The notes: a model not told the origin generated them from the sequence alone. A stretch of DNA of 39,347 bases from Candidatus Epulonipiscium sp. (GCA_012519955.1 JAAYPH010000196.1:1-39347); one strand, 5' to 3'; shown: positions 7,744 through 15,778, counted from the stretch's first letter. Numbers and translations are program-made.

Positions 7744-9909
7744 ATGGGGGAAACTTTAACTTCTATACAAAAGATTACCGATACATTAAAACAAAATTAT
7801 ATGCCCTATGCCATGAGTGTCATCGTATCCAGGGCGATTCCCGAGATAGACGGTTTTAAACCGGCCCATAGAAAGCTTTTATATACCATGTATAAGATGG
7901 GGCTCCTTCAGGGAGCAAGAACCAAATCAGCCAATATCGTTGGACAAACCATGAGGCTTAATCCTCATGGTGACCAGGCAATTTATGAAACCATGGTGCG
8001 TTTAACCGTTGGGGCAGAAACCCTTTTAGTTCCGTTCATAGATTCTAAGGGGAACTTTGGTAAGCAGTATTCCAGAGATATGGCCTATGCAGCGCCCAGA
8101 TATACAGAAGCGAAACTGGCTCCTATATGCAAAGAACTCTTTGCGGATATTGATAAAAATACTGTGGAATTTGTTGATAACTATGATGGAACCATGAAGG
8201 AACCAATGCTTTTGCCCACAACATTTCCTAATATATTGGTTAATCCCAACCAAGGTATTGCCGTAGGGATGGCAAATAATATATGCTCTTTTAACTTAAA
8301 AGAGGTATGCAAAGCCACGATAGAATGTCTTAAAAACGACCAAGCCGATATCCATAAATACTTAAAGGCTCCGGATTTTCCTACTGGAGGGAAAATCATC
8401 TACAATGAAGAGGAAATGAGAAACATATATGAAACCGGGAGGGGCAGTTTCAAAATTCGTGCGGTATACCAGTATGATGAAAAAAATAATTATATTGAGA
8501 TTACTCAGATTCCCTATACCACTACGGTTGAAGCTATTATTGACAAGCTGGTTGATTTGATCAAAGCAGGAAAAATCAAAGAAATAAGCGATATCAGGGA
8601 TGAAACAGATTTAGGTGGACTCAAATTAACCCTGGATTTAAAAAGAAATACCGATCCTGATGAACTTATGAAGAAGCTTTACACCCTAACGCCTTTAGAA
8701 GATAGTTTTAATTGCAATTTTAATATCCTGATTGACGGGCATCCGAGAGTGATGGGTATTAAAGAAATTTTATCCGAATGGATTAAATTCAGAATCTCTT
8801 GCATACGCAACAAGTCACAATTTGAAATAGAAAGAAAGTCTGAAAAATTACACCTGCTTTTGGGACTTGAACAAATCCTGCTGGATATTGATAAAGCAAT
8901 TAAAATCATTAGAGATACAGAAAAAGAAAAAGAAGTGATTCCGAATTTAATGGCAGGCTTTAAAATTGACGAAAAACAAGCAGAGTTTATTGCAGAAATC
9001 AAACTAAGAAATTTAAATAAAGAATATATACTTAATCGTATCGGAGAAGCCGATACCTTAAGAAAAGAGATAGACAGTCTTTCAAAACTCATTCAGGATG
9101 ATCATAAAATAAAAAAAGTCATCGAAAAAGAACTTCAAAGAATTGAAAAGGAATATGGGGCACCGAGAAAAACTGAAATTATTGCAGAAGAGAAGATCAC
9201 TGCCATTTCTAAAGAAGATTTGATTGATGACTATGGGGTTAAAATATTTTTGACGGAACATCAATATATTAAAAAAATCTCCCTCGCATCTTACAGAGCT
9301 AACTCAAACCATGCAATAAAAGATGGGGATAGAATCCTGCAAGAAATAGATCTAAATAATAGGGGAGATATCCTTTTATTTTCTGACAAGCAAAATGTAT
9401 ACAGAATTAAAGCTTACGAATTGGAAGACTCTAAGGCAAGCAATTTGGGGGACTATATTCCAAACGTATTAGAAATGGAGGAAGACGAAAACATTATTTT
9501 TATCTCCGAAGGCAACACCTATACAGGATTTGTTTTGATTGCCTTTGAAAACGGCAAGCTCATCAAGATACCTCTTAAATATTACGAAACGAAGCAATAC
9601 AGACGAAAGCTTGTTGGAGGGTATTACGGCCGTTCTAGATGTGTTAGAATCCTTTCTATAACGGAGGATATGGATATCCTGCTTATAAGAAATGATGAAA
9701 AAGCTGCCCTTATTAACACCCATTTGATACCTGTTGGCAAGCAAAGACAAACTGCAGGTGTACAAAGTATAAAAATGGCCAAAAAGAGTTTTCTAAAAAC
9801 GGTCCTTACGCCTAATGAATTTGCTGATATGGATCTCGAGAACTTAAGAGCTGAAGAATTGCCGGCACTGGGCAAAGGGGTTAATACACAGCTTAAATTA
9901 AATTTATAG
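7744..9909 (+). CDS. Type IIA DNA topoisomerase subunit A (ParC/GyrA-like cleavage subunit)
   Basis: 721 residues. The breakage-reunion domain contains VSRAIPEIDGFKPAHRK, GQTMRLNPHGDQAIYE and the catalytic tyrosine in AAPRYTEAKL (Tyr120). A helical tower and coiled coil span about 330-500. The C-terminal part (about 500-700) has short repeated beta segments of the GyrA/ParC beta-pinwheel type. The canonical GyrA box QRRGGKG is absent (the nearest stretch is KQYRRKLVGGYYG), which argues against a true supercoiling gyrase and for a topoisomerase IV-like decatenase or relaxase. AAAGGAG precedes the ATG. It is co-transcribed with subunit B and followed 16 bases later by hpt. Confidence 0.9.
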   Translation: MGETLTSIQKITDTLKQNYMPYAMSVIVSRAIPEIDGFKPAHRKLLYTMYKMGLLQGARTKSANIVGQTMRLNPHGDQAIYETMVRLTVGAETLLVPFIDSKGNFGKQYSRDMAYAAPRYTEAKLAPICKELFADIDKNTVEFVDNYDGTMKEPMLLPTTFPNILVNPNQGIAVGMANNICSFNLKEVCKATIECLKNDQADIHKYLKAPDFPTGGKIIYNEEEMRNIYETGRGSFKIRAVYQYDEKNNYIEITQIPYTTTVEAIIDKLVDLIKAGKIKEISDIRDETDLGGLKLTLDLKRNTDPDELMKKLYTLTPLEDSFNCNFNILIDGHPRVMGIKEILSEWIKFRISCIRNKSQFEIERKSEKLHLLLGLEQILLDIDKAIKIIRDTEKEKEVIPNLMAGFKIDEKQAEFIAEIKLRNLNKEYILNRIGEADTLRKEIDSLSKLIQDDHKIKKVIEKELQRIEKEYGAPRKTEIIAEEKITAISKEDLIDDYGVKIFLTEHQYIKKISLASYRANSNHAIKDGDRILQEIDLNNRGDILLFSDKQNVYRIKAYELEDSKASNLGDYIPNVLEMEEDENIIFISEGNTYTGFVLIAFENGKLIKIPLKYYETKQYRRKLVGGYYGRSRCVRILSITEDMDILLIRNDEKAALINTHLIPVGKQRQTAGVQSIKMAKKSFLKTVLTPNEFADMDLENLRAEELPALGKGVNTQLKLNL

Positions 9910-9925
9910 AAAGGTATGAATAAAG

Positions 9926-10462
9926 ATGCAAAACGATATTAAAGAAATTTTATTCACTGAAGAAGAAATAGCAGAGAAAGTAAAAGAATTAGGACAACAG
10001 ATTTCAAAGGATTATTCTGGAGAAAATCTTACGGTAGTAGGAATCCTAAAGGGTTCTAATATCTTTATGGGGGATTTGATTCGAAAAATCGATATTCCTC
10101 TTTCTATTGATTTTATGGTTGTATCAAGCTACGGTCAATCCACAGAAAGCAGCGGTGTCGTTAAAGTATTAAAAGATTTAGAGTACAGCATAGAAGGGAA
10201 AAATATACTCATCGTTGAAGACATTATAGATACAGGCCTTACCCTGGATTATTTGAAAGAAAACCTGCTTAGAAGAAAACCGAAATCCTTAAAAATATGT
10301 ACTCTGCTGGATAAGCCTGCACGAAGAAAAGTAGATTTAAAGGTGGATTACATAGGATTTGAAATCCCTGACGCATTCATTGTAGGCTACGGGATAGATT
10401 ATGCTGAAAGATATAGAAATCTTCCTTATGTAGCAGTATTAAAAGAAGAGGTATATCAATAA
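9926..10462 (+). CDS. hpt: Hypoxanthine phosphoribosyltransferase
   Basis: 178 residues, the usual length for bacterial Hpt. The PRPP-binding loop ILIVEDIIDTGLTL (Glu98, Asp99, Asp102) and the substrate loop VGILKGSNIFMGDL are clear, and VVSSYGQST matches the flexible catalytic loop. The enzyme salvages hypoxanthine (and often guanine) with PRPP to give IMP or GMP in the cytoplasm. It begins 16 bases after the topoisomerase A gene and ends at a strong terminator, so it is the last gene of that transcript. AAAGG lies about 10 bases upstream of the ATG. Confidence 0.93.
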   Translation: MQNDIKEILFTEEEIAEKVKELGQQISKDYSGENLTVVGILKGSNIFMGDLIRKIDIPLSIDFMVVSSYGQSTESSGVVKVLKDLEYSIEGKNILIVEDIIDTGLTLDYLKENLLRRKPKSLKICTLLDKPARRKVDLKVDYIGFEIPDAFIVGYGIDYAERYRNLPYVAVLKEEVYQ

Positions 10463-10464
10463 TA

Positions 10465-10493
10465 AACAGCTCCCACATGGGGAGCTGTTTTTG
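10465..10493 (+). terminator. Rho-independent terminator after hpt
   Basis: The stem AACAGCTCCC / GGGGAGCTGTT with loop ACAT is followed by a T run. It lies between the convergent hpt and speD genes and may also stop speD transcripts, since the opposite strand is followed by TTTATT. Confidence 0.85.
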
Positions 10494-10503
10494 CTGCTTT
10501 GAT

Positions 10504-11322
10504 TTATTTTTTCATTGAAGGCATATTCCTTCCATAAAAAATTTCTGCCATCTCTTTTTTGAGTTTTTGAATAATTTTCTGCTTTTCGCGAGGAAGCAAT
10601 TCTTTCTTTTCAATTCCAAAGAGATAATTATTAAGATCAAATTCTCTAAGAAGCATTTTTGTATGGAAAGTGTTTTCCTGGTACACATTAACATCTATCA
10701 TTTGGTATCGATTTCTTGTATCGGGTGAGATATAGTTTTGTATTGAGTTTATTTTATGGTCAATAAAGAGCTTCTTACCATGGATATCTCTTGTAAAACC
10801 TCTCACACGATAATCAATCGTCATAATATCAGAATCAAAACTGTGAATCAGATAATTTAACGCTTTAAGCGGAGAAATATGGCCACAAGTTGATACATCA
10901 ATATCGGCACGAAATGTACTAATACCGTCGTCTGGATGACTTTCCGGATAAGTATGCACTGTAATATGACTCTTGTCCAGGTGAGCAACTACCGCCTCGG
11001 GTAGAGGACCTGGAGATTCGTTCTTTACTGACATATCCGGAGGAACTACCTGACCCTCAGAAATCAACATGGTTACGCTAGCCCCTTGGGGTTCGTAATC
11101 TTGCTGGGCAATATTTAAAATATTCGCCCCAATAATATGTGCAACGTCCGTAAGTATCTTAGTTAAACGTTCCGCATTATACTGCTCGTCAATATATTTG
11201 ATATAATTTTTGCGGTCTTCTTCCGTCTTTGCATAACAAATATCATACATATTGAAACTTAGGGTCTTTGTTAGATTGTTAAATCCGTAGAGTTTTAACT
11301 TCTTGATAGGTTTAATTTCCAT
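10504..11322 (-). CDS. speD: S-adenosylmethionine decarboxylase proenzyme, E. coli type
   Basis: 272 residues, matching the long (about 264-residue) proteobacterial-type SpeD rather than the short Bacillus/Thermotoga type. The self-processing site is [18 protein letters not shown]: cleavage before Ser118 creates the pyruvoyl cofactor. Residues such as the Cys in DVSTCGH are in the expected later region. The enzyme makes decarboxylated SAM for aminopropylation in spermidine synthesis. No speE or other polyamine gene lies nearby, so it is a single-gene unit with its own promoter and an AAAGGAG ribosome binding site. Confidence 0.93.
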   Translation of the reverse strand: MEIKPIKKLKLYGFNNLTKTLSFNMYDICYAKTEEDRKNYIKYIDEQYNAERLTKILTDVAHIIGANILNIAQQDYEPQGASVTMLISEGQVVPPDMSVKNESPGPLPEAVVAHLDKSHITVHTYPESHPDDGISTFRADIDVSTCGHISPLKALNYLIHSFDSDIMTIDYRVRGFTRDIHGKKLFIDHKINSIQNYISPDTRNRYQMIDVNVYQENTFHTKMLLREFDLNNYLFGIEKKELLPREKQKIIQKLKKEMAEIFYGRNMPSMKK

Positions 11323-11384
11323 TTTTTCTCCTTTCCTTTTGCCATAGAATATAGCGTTTATTCTTATTTTGTCTTGTCTGAATA

Positions 11385-11413
11385 ATTATAAACATAAAAA
11401 AGCGCATACTCAA
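11385..11413 (-). promoter_or_regulatory. Sigma-A type promoter of speD
   Basis: On the minus strand, TTGAGT (11413-11408) and TATAAT (11390-11385) are separated by 17 bases. The predicted transcript has a leader of about 55 bases before the speD ATG. Confidence 0.7.
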
Positions 11414-11486
11414 TATTTTTTTTATAAAATTTCTGCCCTGATATGACAAAGAGTTACAACAAACAACAAAATCTTTTATTATTCGT

Positions 11487-11515
11487 TTGACAAAGAAATA
11501 GCCATATCATATACT
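11487..11515 (+). promoter_or_regulatory. Sigma-A type promoter of the ferredoxin-like gene
   Basis: TTGACA (11487-11492) and TATACT (11510-11515) with a 17-base spacer, followed by AGAGGAG at 11538-11544 before the ATG at 11550. A near-consensus promoter suggests the gene was recently functional or still is. Confidence 0.7.
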
Positions 11516-11549
11516 TAATGTGTATAAAACTGTAGAAAGAGGAGTGACT

Positions 11550-11809
11550 ATGGTTATAGTTGAAGTATGTATTGGAAGCGATTGTCATTCAAAAGGAGCT
11601 TATGAACTTGTTAGTTCCTTGAATTCATTAGTTAAAAAAATAATTTAAGTGATGAAGTTGTCATTAAAGGCACCTTTTGTTTAGGACATTGTACCAAAGC
11701 GGTATCCGTCAGAATCGATAATGATAAGATTTATTCTGTTCAACTGGAAAAGGCAGAAGAATTTTTTGAGGAATGTATTAAAAAGAATTTGGAATTATGC
11801 AGAATATAA
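11550..11809 (+). pseudogene. Frameshifted thioredoxin-like [2Fe-2S] ferredoxin (NuoE/HydA-associated type)
   Basis: The first frame reads MVIVEVCIGSDCHSKGAYEL and stops after codon 33 at TAA, just past a run of seven A's (11634-11640). One extra A restores a second frame reading NNLSDEVVIKGTFCLGHCTKAVSVR and continuing to TAA at 11807-11809. Joined, they give about 86 residues with CX4C (CIGSDC) and CX3C (CLGHC), the four cluster ligands of the thioredoxin-like [2Fe-2S] fold found in NuoE and in small stand-alone ferredoxins of hydrogenase systems. The promoter and ribosome binding site are intact. The break could be a real inactivating deletion, a homopolymer sequencing error, or transcriptional slippage. 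Confidence 0.8.
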
Positions 11810-11875
11810 AATATGTTTTAAATGAGTGGGATATGTCAATACTAATACAAGTACATAAAAGAAAGGAAAATGATT

Positions 11876-12397
11876 GTGAAAAATAATCCCATAGCTTTAA
11901 TTACGATGGAAAATGGTCTTCAAATTAAATTAGAGTTGTATCCTGATATTGCACCGAATACAGTGAATAATTTTATTTCTTTAGCAAAAAAAGGATTCTA
12001 CGACGGATTAATTTTTCATAGAGTCATTAGAGGATTTATGATTCAAGGCGGGGACCCGGAAGGAAGTGGCATGGGTGGACCTGGATACAGCATCAAAGGA
12101 GAATTTAAAAGCAATGGCTTTGATAACCCTTTAAAACATACAAGAGGTGTTATTTCCATGGCCAGAGCTCAAAATCCTAATTCAGCCGGTTCTCAATTCT
12201 TTATTATGCATGAAGATGCTCCCCATTTAGACGGCCAGTATGCAGCATTTGGAAAAACCCTTGAAGGCTTTGAGACCATTGATGAAATTGCCAATGTTAA
12301 AACAGACTATTTTGATCGCCCCATGATAGAACAAAAGATTAAGACCATCACCATAGATACTTTTGGAGAAGAATATCCTGAACCTGAAACAGTATAA
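11876..12397 (+). CDS. Cyclophilin-type peptidyl-prolyl cis-trans isomerase
   Basis: 173 residues from the GTG at 11876. The cyclophilin core is clear: TVNNFISLAKKGFYDG, FHRVIRGFMIQGGDP with the catalytic Arg, NSAGSQFFIM and HLDGQYAAFG. No signal peptide is present, so it acts in the cytoplasm as a proline isomerase in protein folding. An in-frame ATG two codons earlier (11870) lies only 2 bases from AAAGGA, while the GTG is 8 bases away, so the GTG is preferred. It ends at a strong hairpin shared with the convergent PAP2 gene. Confidence 0.9.
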   Translation: MKNNPIALITMENGLQIKLELYPDIAPNTVNNFISLAKKGFYDGLIFHRVIRGFMIQGGDPEGSGMGGPGYSIKGEFKSNGFDNPLKHTRGVISMARAQNPNSAGSQFFIMHEDAPHLDGQYAAFGKTLEGFETIDEIANVKTDYFDRPMIEQKIKTITIDTFGEEYPEPETV

Positions 12398-12399
12398 AA

Positions 12400-12435
12400 A
12401 AACCATCTGCTTTTCTTTAGCAGATGGTTTTTTTT
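12400..12435 (+). terminator. Bidirectional terminator between the cyclophilin and Aur1-type PAP2 genes
   Basis: AAACCATCTGC (12400-12410) pairs with GCAGATGGTTT (12420-12430) across a 9-base loop. A T run follows on the plus strand and an A run precedes, so it can work in both directions. Confidence 0.85.
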
Positions 12436-13099
12436 ATACTTGTTGCTGGGCTTCTTTTTTAGCAGCAAATTTAAACTTATGATAAGGAATGCGGTAAATC
12501 ATAATATATAGTACTAAACTCATTAATAATCCGTACATAACATCAAGGATGGAATGTTGCTTTATCATTACCGTGGACATAATGATTAGAATTGTAACAA
12601 TGGCAGAAGTGGTTTGTAATATTTTTATTTTGCTTAATTTCTCATTTTTTCTAAGGGCGATGTAAACCGCCATAGTATCTATTACATGCATACTAGGTGC
12701 TGAGTTGGTTGGATTATCTAAAGTATAGATAAAAGTGATGATTGTCGTAAAGATATTGGTTTCGGTGATCACAGGCCTTAGATTTTGTCCATTGGGGAAG
12801 AGGATAAATATGATGTAGCAAAGAGTCATTCCTCCAAACATAAACAACGCAAGTCTATAAAAATCTTTTTTACAAGTAAATCCTAAATAAATAAGTGAAG
12901 CTGTGATTAATATATACCAAAATACATAAGGGACCACCATAATGGGCACAAAGGGAATATAACGGTCAATAGGATGGTACATGTAATATTTGGGGACAGT
13001 ATATTTATTTAACAGTTGATAACCAAATAAAATAACAAAATAATAAAGCAAGATAAAAAAATGACGGTTGGCGGTTAAAAATTCTTTTAATTTTTTCAT
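12434..13099 (-). CDS. PAP2-superfamily membrane protein, Aur1/Ipt1-like
   Basis: 221 residues with about six hydrophobic segments. It carries the variant PAP2 signatures of the inositolphosphotransferase Aur1-like branch: LRP (Arg108), PSMH (135-138) in place of PSGH, and KQHSILD (His182, Asp186). The catalytic histidine pair is kept, so phosphatase or phosphotransferase activity on a lipid phosphate is likely, but the substrate is unknown. AGGGGGT lies just upstream of the ATG. It is a second, sequence-unrelated PAP2 protein in this window and is transcribed alone. Confidence 0.85.
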   Translation of the reverse strand: MKKLKEFLTANRHFFILLYYFVILFGYQLLNKYTVPKYYMYHPIDRYIPFVPIMVVPYVFWYILITASLIYLGFTCKKDFYRLALFMFGGMTLCYIIFILFPNGQNLRPVITETNIFTTIITFIYTLDNPTNSAPSMHVIDTMAVYIALRKNEKLSKIKILQTTSAIVTILIIMSTVMIKQHSILDVMYGLLMSLVLYIMIYRIPYHKFKFAAKKEAQQQV

Positions 13100-13188
13100 A
13101 GTTACCCCCTAAATATATGTAAATGTTTGCATGAATCAGTATAGCCTATTTATTCTAAAAAATCAATATCAGTATAAAAACGTTAGAA

Positions 13189-13232
13189 ACCTCTTAAAAT
13201 GGGAATAATGATAGAAAAAACCTTTGAGAGGT
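13189..13232 (+). promoter_or_regulatory. Hairpin able to hide the ribosome binding site of the zinc-ribbon/HTH gene
   Basis: ACCTCTTAAA (13189-13198) can pair over 10 positions, one of them G-U, with TTTGAGAGGT (13223-13232), which contains the GAGAGGT ribosome binding site of the gene starting at 13241. The 24-base loop is A-rich. Confidence 0.4.
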
Positions 13233-13240
13233 GAAATAAA

Positions 13241-13630
13241 ATGAGTCAATACGATAATGCAAAGGCTATGAGAGAACTAAGAAAAAGAAGAAAGATGAAA
13301 AAATTATGTACGCGATGCGGGAAACCCGTTGAGGGGGTACATGTTCAATGTAATGCATGTAGAGAATATTGTAAAATGTATGCACTGTTGCATCCAAAAG
13401 AAAAAGTCATTATTCGCAGTCTTAAAACATGGGAAGTAAAAAATAAAAAATTGTATCAAATACTGCTTGAAAGAAAGATGACTATCCCTCAATTGGCACA
13501 AATGGTCGGAGTTTCGTCAAGAAGTGTGGACAGATGGGTTTTTGAAGGCTCCATTCCTAAGCTAGAGAATAGGGAGAAGGTCAATGCTTGCTTGAATACG
13601 GAGATCTTTGATATTGAAGCTAAAGTGTGA
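13241..13630 (+). CDS. Small zinc-ribbon plus helix-turn-helix protein, probable DNA-binding regulator
   Basis: 129 residues. A basic N-terminus (RELRKRRKMKK) leads into a CX2C-CX2C knuckle, LCTRCGK then CNACREYC (Cys23, 26, 37, 40), which looks like a zinc ribbon. The C-terminal half has an XRE-like helix-turn-helix: MTIPQLAQMVGVSSRSVDRWVFEGSIPK. The combination suggests a small transcription factor, perhaps phage-derived. The target is unknown. It stands alone; its 3' end overlaps by 11 bases with a small convergent gene. Its ribosome binding site lies inside a possible hairpin. Confidence 0.8.
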   Translation: MSQYDNAKAMRELRKRRKMKKLCTRCGKPVEGVHVQCNACREYCKMYALLHPKEKVIIRSLKTWEVKNKKLYQILLERKMTIPQLAQMVGVSSRSVDRWVFEGSIPKLENREKVNACLNTEIFDIEAKV

Positions 13631-13823
13631 TAGACAGGATATGAAGAGGCTTTAAGATGACTTCCACTTTGTGAATATGAGGAGCCTTTTCTTTGATATA
13701 TTGAATAACGAGTTGCTCTAGTAAAGCCTTGTCAGGAATTTCTAACAGACAAGGCTTTAAATATACAATGGCAAAGTTTTTTTGATCCGTAGTTATTATT
13801 TTGTATGAATCAAATAAATCCAT
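13620..13823 (-). CDS. Small hypothetical protein
   Basis: 67 residues from the ATG at 13823, chosen because AAAGGAA lies 8 bases upstream; a longer form starting at 13865 has no such site. The sequence (MDLFDSYKIITTDQKNFAIVYLKP ends in a run of beta- and helix-forming residues) has no cysteines, signal or known motif. It overlaps the end of the HTH gene by 11 bases on the opposite strand. It is probably real given the ribosome binding site, but no function can be offered. Confidence 0.5.
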   Translation of the reverse strand: MDLFDSYKIITTDQKNFAIVYLKPCLLEIPDKALLEQLVIQYIKEKAPHIHKVEVILKPLHILSITL

Positions 13824-13915
13824 TTTAGAATTCCTTTCTGTATCCGAATGATATTTACGATTCATTTTCTATAGTTTATAATGATAATTTATAATGAGCT
13901 ACAGGAGGAATCATA

Positions 13916-14407
13916 ATGAATATTTCCATACGAAGAGCAACGCCAAAGGATATCGAATCCATTACAAAAATATATAATGATGCTATTTCTAACAGTACCG
14001 CTACATTTGATTTAGAAGAAAAAACTTTAGAAGACAGAAAGCAGTGGTTTCAAGAACACGATGACCGCTATCCAATCATCGTAGCGGAATATGATGGAAC
14101 GATTGTTGGATATGGGTGTCTGTCCAGCTTTCGACCAAAGCGAGCCTATGAAAGTTCCGTAGAACATTCTGTCTATATTCATAAAGATTTTAGAGGCAAA
14201 GGTATTGGAAGTTCGCTGCTGGGGGAGCTCATAAAACTTGCATCAGAGCTAAAATACCATGTCATGGTAGCCGTTATTACAGAGGGAAATGAAGACAGCA
14301 TACGTCTTCATAAGAAATTCAATTTTAAGTATGCAGGCGCTTTAAAAGAAATAGGCTATAAGTTTAATCAGTGGCAAAGCATCGTTTTTTACCAATTATT
14401 TTTGTAA
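13916..14407 (+). CDS. GNAT N-acetyltransferase, phosphinothricin acetyltransferase-like (Pat/Bar branch)
   Basis: 163 residues, the usual length. It begins with the GNAT pattern ISIRRATPKDIESITKIYNDAI. The acetyl-CoA-binding motif A is VYIHKDFRGKGIGSSLL, with Arg93-Gly-Lys-Gly-Ile-Gly, and NEDSIRLHKKFNF follows, as in the Pat family. YIIxxY-like substrate residues are not diagnostic here. The enzyme transfers an acetyl group to an amine; in this branch substrates range from phosphinothricin-like compounds to methionine sulfoximine, and the true one is unknown. AGGAGG lies 7 bases before the ATG. Confidence 0.85.
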   Translation: MNISIRRATPKDIESITKIYNDAISNSTATFDLEEKTLEDRKQWFQEHDDRYPIIVAEYDGTIVGYGCLSSFRPKRAYESSVEHSVYIHKDFRGKGIGSSLLGELIKLASELKYHVMVAVITEGNEDSIRLHKKFNFKYAGALKEIGYKFNQWQSIVFYQLFL

Positions 14408-14417
14408 TGCTAAGAAT

Positions 14418-14440
14418 ATAAGAGTTATCTCATATTTTTT
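14418..14440 (+). terminator. Weak terminator after the GNAT gene
   Basis: A short hairpin (ATA-A-GAG, loop TTAT, CTC-A-TAT) is followed by five T's. It overlaps the 3' end of the convergent phospholipase C-like gene. Confidence 0.4.
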
Positions 14441-15174
14441 ATATTTTGCTCAATCACATAGCGATTAATTTTTTCATCAGGAATTATGGTTTTATAAAAA
14501 GTTACCATGCAGCCTGCAGTGGTGCGCTCAGCCAGAGGAAGAATACATCTTGTCGTGCGATAAAATCTTTGTTCATCATCCTCTATGATTCTAAATTTTT
14601 TATAAAGTTTTATTGCTGTTCTGGCATTTAATCTAATATATTCTTCCAATGAATCTAAAACATATGCACCGGTTTCCACTTTAAATTCCTGTACATATTT
14701 ATAGGTTCTTTTTACAAAAGTCTCATATTGTTTATGATTATCCAGAAGTCTAACATTTGCATGCTGGGGAATAACCATGTCCTGTAAAATATGAAGCGCC
14801 GCACCTAAATAAAACATAGATTTATTTTTTTCGTTGATATTCCAGAGATTAATTGCGTTATTATAATACTTACCAGATAAGTCCAGTGCATTTTTTCTTC
14901 CATAGAGCCCTTTTTTTGTATAGGGATTATAAAAATGCCCCGTACTTTTAAAATCCTGGTCCGCCCATACGGCACCGTCATTGATCGAATCCAGATATTC
15001 ATTATATAGAGCATATTCCTTAATATAACCGTCATTCATTAAGATATTAAGTGCAGCAGCATTAATAAATTTATGAACTTGACATTGGGTTTTAATAACA
15101 GATTTTTTCAAGGGATTAATCATAGCAAAGGAAATACGAAGAAAATTGCCATATGCAGATTCCAATAAACTCAT
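14425..15174 (-). CDS. Zinc-dependent phospholipase C family protein without a signal peptide
   Basis: 249 residues. The spacing of metal ligands follows Bacillus cereus phospholipase C: Asp66-x13-His80, His128-x3-Asp132-x5-His138 in HILQDMVIPQHANV, and His147-x3-Glu151. His34 is a candidate for the first histidine. The mature secreted enzymes start with a zinc-binding Trp after signal and propeptide removal; here the protein begins MSLLESAYGNFLR with no signal, so that ligand is missing and export is not evident. It probably keeps a metal-dependent hydrolase fold, but the lipid substrate is unproven. AAGGGTG precedes the ATG. Confidence 0.8.
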   Translation of the reverse strand: MSLLESAYGNFLRISFAMINPLKKSVIKTQCQVHKFINAAALNILMNDGYIKEYALYNEYLDSINDGAVWADQDFKSTGHFYNPYTKKGLYGRKNALDLSGKYYNNAINLWNINEKNKSMFYLGAALHILQDMVIPQHANVRLLDNHKQYETFVKRTYKYVQEFKVETGAYVLDSLEEYIRLNARTAIKLYKKFRIIEDDEQRFYRTTRCILPLAERTTAGCMVTFYKTIIPDEKINRYVIEQNIKNMR

Positions 15175-15340
15175 TGTATCACCCTTATTTCTAAAATTAC
15201 TTTTAGTTTTCTCAAAAATATAGAATTTATAAGTTTTATATTTTGTTGCAGAGATTTAAAAAATAAACTAAAATAAGCATATCTAATAAAAATTTTTTAG
15301 GAATTGAATAATTAATTATTACTAGGGAATAATATAAGTA

Positions 15341-15416
15341 AAGGTATCACAATTATAAAAAATTTAAAATTTTTTTTCGCAACTACGTTGACATTACTTC
15401 AAATGTGTGATACCTT
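15341..15416 (+). promoter_or_regulatory. Long inverted repeat and candidate promoter upstream of the cold-shock gene
   Basis: AAGGTATCACA (15341-15351) is exactly mirrored by TGTGATACCTT (15406-15416), 54 bases apart. A TTGACA -35 box lies between them at 15388-15393, and the second arm overlaps the -10 position (TACCTT, 17-base spacing; a TAGAAT lies 5 bases further on). The arms could be operator half-sites or, if transcribed from further upstream, the base of a long RNA stem. Confidence 0.45.
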
Positions 15417-15462
15417 AGAATAGGCAATATGCCAAATATATTTATGTTTTGGAGGATTTTAA

Positions 15463-15663
15463 ATGAAAAAAGGTACAGTAAAATGGTTTAACGCAGAGAA
15501 AGGATTTGGCTTTATTTCTGTAGATGGAGAAGATGATGTATTCGTACATTTCTCTGCTATCCAAGGAGAAGGTTTCAAAACTTTGGAAGAAGGTCAAGCG
15601 GTAGAATTCGAAGTTGTTGAAGGCGCTAGAGGACCTCAAGCAGCGAATGTAATTAAATTATAA
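15463..15663 (+). CDS. Cold-shock domain protein (CspA family)
   Basis: 66 residues, a complete cold-shock domain. RNP1 is KGFGFI (residues 13-18) and RNP2 is VFVHFS (26-31), and [11 protein letters not shown] is the usual N-terminus. It binds single-stranded RNA or DNA as an RNA chaperone in the cytoplasm and may act as a constitutive or cold-induced protein. GGAGGA lies 8 bases upstream. The gene is a single unit with a regulatory-looking upstream inverted repeat and its own terminator. Confidence 0.95.
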   Translation: MKKGTVKWFNAEKGFGFISVDGEDDVFVHFSAIQGEGFKTLEEGQAVEFEVVEGARGPQAANVIKL

Positions 15664-15710
15664 TAATTAAGTATTATTATATATTTAAATATATATCGCT
15701 ACACCTAATA

Positions 15711-15733
15711 CCACCCGCAAGGGTGGTTTTTTG
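15711..15733 (+). terminator. Rho-independent terminator after the cold-shock gene
   Basis: CCACCC-GCAA-GGGTGG with a GNRA-type loop followed by six T's, about 50 bases after the stop codon. Confidence 0.9.
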
Positions 15734-15778
15734 ATTGCATAGGAAATTCAAAAAAAAGTTATATTATTTCAATTTTTA

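Noticed and set aside
11634-11645. Programmed frameshift in the ferredoxin-like gene
   Set aside because: The A7 run could allow slippage, but no stimulatory structure or internal ribosome binding site is seen, and small proteins of this family are not known for programmed shifts; deletion or sequencing error is simpler.
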